64,000 nt of DNA, from the NCBI GenBank assembly GCA_964035545.1, contig OZ037766.1, positions 1-64,000 on the forward strand, written 5' to 3'. Shown piece after piece: positions 60,656 to 64,000 of the stretch (its first letter is position 1; the number at the start of each line of letters is the position of its first letter). This stretch comes from Bugula neritina. Its lineage: Eukaryota > Bryozoa > Gymnolaemata > Cheilostomatida > Bugulidae. Below the pieces are notes generated by a model. That model was not told where the DNA came from and made no database searches. It saw only the letters and a program-made list of their open reading frames with translations. A program made the position numbers and the translations under genes.

Positions 60656-63221
60656 ATGAGAGAAGTTCCAGTTCAGCTGAGACTATCAGTTCAGTTGCAG
60701 ACTGTCTCTTCTGACGTGAGTATAGTATAGTACTGAGTATAATATAATACTGAGTATAATATAGTACTGAGTATAGTATAGTACTGAGTATAATATAGTA
60801 CTGAGTATAACATAGTACTGAGTATAATATAGTACTGAGTATAGTATAATACTGAGTATAATATAGTACTGAGTATAATATAGTACTGAGTATAATATAG
60901 TACTGAGTATAATATAGTACTGAGTATAATATAGTACTGAGTATAATATAGTACTGAGTATAATATAGTACTGAGTATAATATAGTACTGAGTATAATAT
61001 AGTACTGAGTATAATATAGTACTGAGTACTGAGTATAGTATAGTACTGAGTAGTGAGTATAATATAGTACTGAGTATAATATAGTACTGAGTATAATATA
61101 GTACTGAGTATCATATAATACTGAGTATAATATAGTACTGAGTATAATATAGTACTGAGTATCATATAATACTGAGTATAATATAGTACTGAGTATAATA
61201 TAGTACTGAGTATAATATAGTACTGAGTATAATATAGTACTGAGTATAATATAGTACTGAGTATAATATAGTACTGAGTATAATATAGTACTGAGTATAA
61301 TATAGTACTGAGTATAATATAGTACTGAGTATAGTATAGTACTGAGTATAGTATAGTACTGAGTATAATATAGTACTGAGTATAATATAGTACTGAGTAT
61401 AGTATAGTACTGAGTATAGTATAGTACTGAGTATAATATAGTACTGAGTATAATATAATGCTGAGTATAATATAGTACTGAGTATAATATAGTACTGAGT
61501 ATCATATAATACTGAGTATAATATAGTACTGAGTATAATATAGTACTGAGTATAATATAGTACTGAGTATAATATAGTACTGAGTATAATATAGTACTGA
61601 GTATAATATAGTACTGAGTATAATATAGTACTGAGTATAATATAGTACTGAGTATAATATAGTACTGAGTATAGTATAGTACTGAGTATAGTATAGTACT
61701 GAGTATAATATAGTACTGAGTATAATATAGTACTGAGTATAATATAGTACTGAGTATAGTATAGTACTGAGTATAGTATAGTACTGAGTATAATATAGTA
61801 CTGAGTATAGTATAGTACTGAGTATAGTATAGTACTGAGTATAATATAATACTGAGTATAATATAGTACTGAGTATAATATAGTACTGAGTATAATATTA
61901 TAGTACTGAGTATCATATAATACTGAGTATAATATAGTACTGAGTATAATATAGTACTGAGTATCATATAATACTGAGTATAATATAGTACTGAGTATAA
62001 TATAGTACTGAGTATAGTATAGCACTGAGTATAATATAGTACTGAGTATAGTATAGTACTGAGTATAATATAGTACTGAGTATAATATAGTACTGAGTAT
62101 AATATAGTACTGAGTATAATATAGTACTGAGTATAGTATAGTACTGAGTATAATATAGTACTGAGTATAACATAGTACTGAGTATAATATAGTACTGAGT
62201 ATAGTATAATACTGAGTATAATATAGTACTGAGTATAATATAGTACTGAGTATAATATAGTACTGAGTATAGTATAGTACTGAGTATAATATAATACTGA
62301 GTATAATATAGTATTGAGTATAATATAGTACTGAGTATAATATAGTACTGAGTATAATATAGTACTGAGTATAATATAGTACTGAGTATAATATAGTATT
62401 GAGTATAATATAGTACTGAGTATAATATAGTACTGAGTATAATATAGTACTGAGTATAATATAGTACTGAGTATAATATAGTACTGAGTATAGTATAGTA
62501 CTGAGTATAATATAGTACTGAGTGTAATATCATATAATATTATTATTGTAATCTCAGCATGACTCAGCGTCTATGAAAAAGTTTTCTCAAAGAGTTCTGG
62601 ACACGAATGGAGAGACAAAAGAGTTGAAGAAGTCAAGTAAAAAGATTCGCAATAAAACCAGTAAATACTCTAAATATATCTCACCTCACAATTATGTATT
62701 ATATAATATCACATGCATTATATATAATATCACATATATTATATAATAGTACATGTATTATGTAATAGTACATGTATTATATAATAGTACATGTATTATA
62801 TGATATTATATGTAATATTATATATTATTGTGTTTCAGGACAAATTCACAACTTCAAAAGTTGCAAAATGATTTTGAAAAAACTTATAATTTTATTGGGC
62901 TCCGGTCCATTTTGCTGAGAATTGAAGGAGTAACTTACAAGATAGTTTTCTGAGCAGTTTAGTTTGATGTTGAAATGTTGATGTGACGTATCTTGATCTC
63001 TCTTGTCATGTTCAACAGCTGCTGGAGGAAGATCTAGAATATGTCAACTCAATGCCGCTTACAACAAACTGCGAAGTGTCATACCAGCCCCGCCTCATCA
63101 GGCTGTGCACAGACAGCTGTCTAAGATTGCTACTCTAAGGCTATCTATTCAATACATCAGAGCCTTGTCCCAGATTCTTCAACACTCCGACGAGCAGACG
63201 ACTCCAGCGAATGCAGTCTAA
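60656..63221 (+). CDS. Small basic helix-loop-helix protein, achaete-scute-like, 3 exons
   Basis: Exons: 60656-60715, 62558-62660, 63019-63221 (366 nt, 121 aa). Exon 1 gives MREVPVQLRLSVQLQTVSSD, exon 2 a Lys-rich segment ending KKSSKKIRNKT, and exon 3 the HLH. Helix 1 is about 62-76 (ICQLNAAYNKLRSVI), the loop has PAPPHQAVHRQ, and helix 2 is about 88-108 (LSKIATLRLSIQYIRALSQI). YIRAL in helix 2 resembles achaete-scute proteins. Aligned on the LN of helix 1, the usual RERxR of the basic region reads GGRSR, so the E-box-contacting Glu is Gly58. It may dimerise with E proteins but bind DNA weakly or with altered specificity. The HLH is certain; the start and exon 1 rest only on phase and a good donor. 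Confidence 0.75.
60716..62530. repeat. 1.8 kb minisatellite filling bHLH intron 1
   Basis: About 105 units of the 17-mer TGAGTATAATATAGTAC, with A/G and C variants. The first unit is the splice donor itself: GAC/GTGAGTATAGTATAGTAC is followed directly by ...TGAGTATAATATAATAC. Confidence 0.95.
62700..62835. repeat. ACATGTATTATATAATAGT repeat in bHLH intron 2
   Basis: About six AT-rich units of 18-19 bp within intron 2 (62661-63018). Confidence 0.7.
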
Positions 63222-64000
63222 ACTCTAGTCTACAGCTAAATGGTTTCTTGGGGGGAAATATTAGATTTTTCAACATGTATATTTCAAGGCTGGAGTTTTC
63301 TGGATACAGAACTTTATTAAATTCATAATTTATTCTGTAATCTGTTGAAATCATGCAAATACAACTTGGATGTTGAAATAAGATCACTTTAATTGATTGA
63401 TTTTTTGTCATTACATTTCTCATTTGTGTTATTTTTCAGTTCTCACAATTCTAACTCCTGCTACAATGTTCTCCTATTTATATGAAATTTAGAATATACT
63501 ATGTTTAGGTGTGTCCCAACAAACCTATCATAATCATGTATATGCAACTGGTCTCAAAGTATACTCATCTCAATTCATGCAGTATAACCTGCTCAAACTC
63601 TGTCAGCTTGGCGAAAATTACAGATATAATTTTTTTTTCTATAGTTGCTAAAACTTGAATGAGGCGGGTTTTTAGATTATGATGATTCCATTTTATTTCT
63701 GAGAACTTGACAACATTTAAAAAGTTAGTTTAGAAGGAGATGGCGTCTCTGTGAGTTCCCACCAGGTTTGCCTCAGTTTTACCTTGCCCTCTGAACTTAT
63801 CGACATGTGAGGGTGTACCTCTAGTTGAGAATACATTATTCTTCAATGTATGAGAAATTAAATTGAAAATGAAAATACTGGCTTATAATAAAGCTTGATA
63901 TTGCTATTGTATCATTAAACGCATTAGATAGTGTAGCTGCGAGTGGACAACTTCAAAGTAAATAATCAGTGCAATATACCACTTGACCTTTGACCTTGAA
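63222..64000 (+). other. bHLH 3' flank, no further gene seen
   Basis: Downstream of the stop there is no recognisable coding sequence. An AATAAA at 63887-63892 is the first canonical poly(A) signal noted on the plus strand, which would give a long 3' UTR unless a variant signal is used earlier. Confidence 0.4.

Noticed and set aside
60654..62533. YYTQYYIILSTILYSVL repeat frame on the minus strand
   Set aside because: Composition artefact of the 17 bp repeat in the bHLH intron.

Overview
The window is eukaryotic and almost certainly from an invertebrate animal. The genes are interrupted by GT-AG introns. They encode metazoan-type proteins: a secreted family 1 glycosidase, two SLC16-like transporters, a C2H2 zinc-finger protein and a class II bHLH protein. 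No bacterial operon, rRNA or CRISPR is present. The DNA is AT-rich and dominated by tandem repeats. I cannot name the species.

Layout. 1-7456 is a heptamer array: an AAAATTT-like stretch at the very edge grades into (CCCCAAA)n. The C-rich strand reads inward from the left edge, as a left telomere would. Two near-identical 2.6 kb transposon copies follow (7457-10036 and 10562-13122) in inverted orientation. The first sits inside the CCCCAAA array, and its last 450 bp resume at 10037-10486. 13123-26340 has no convincing protein gene. It holds a three-copy tandem repeat (about 17.95-24.3 kb) bracketed by a second duplicated segment. Next come a broken proteasome beta-7-like copy (26344-26824), a minus-strand zinc-finger locus with a frameshifted finger (27795-30597), a tandem pair of tRNA-like elements (33.6-33.9 kb) and a frameshifted non-LTR reverse transcriptase remnant (34150-34610).

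The coding half starts at 35227. An eight-exon GH1 gene (488 aa after splicing, both catalytic glutamates present) spans 9.4 kb, mainly because of introns made of minisatellites. Two ten-exon SLC16-like genes (590 and 609 aa) follow in convergent, tail-to-tail orientation. Their exons are a mosaic of near-identical and diverged blocks, as expected from gene conversion between inverted paralogues. Their promoters share a TGAGTCA site 21 bp upstream of a TATA box. The second gene also has an upstream array of TGAGTCA sites at 11 bp spacing. A small bHLH gene (121 aa) lies at the right, with a triplicated TATA unit and a basic region lacking the conserved glutamate.

The most unusual theme is that many introns are filled by different minisatellites, several of which begin at or within a few bases of the 5' splice site. 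Others are the TTTGGGG heptamer invaded by a transposon and the patchwork inverted transporter pair. The spliced gene models were derived by reading splice sites and phases by eye; no transcript evidence was available.
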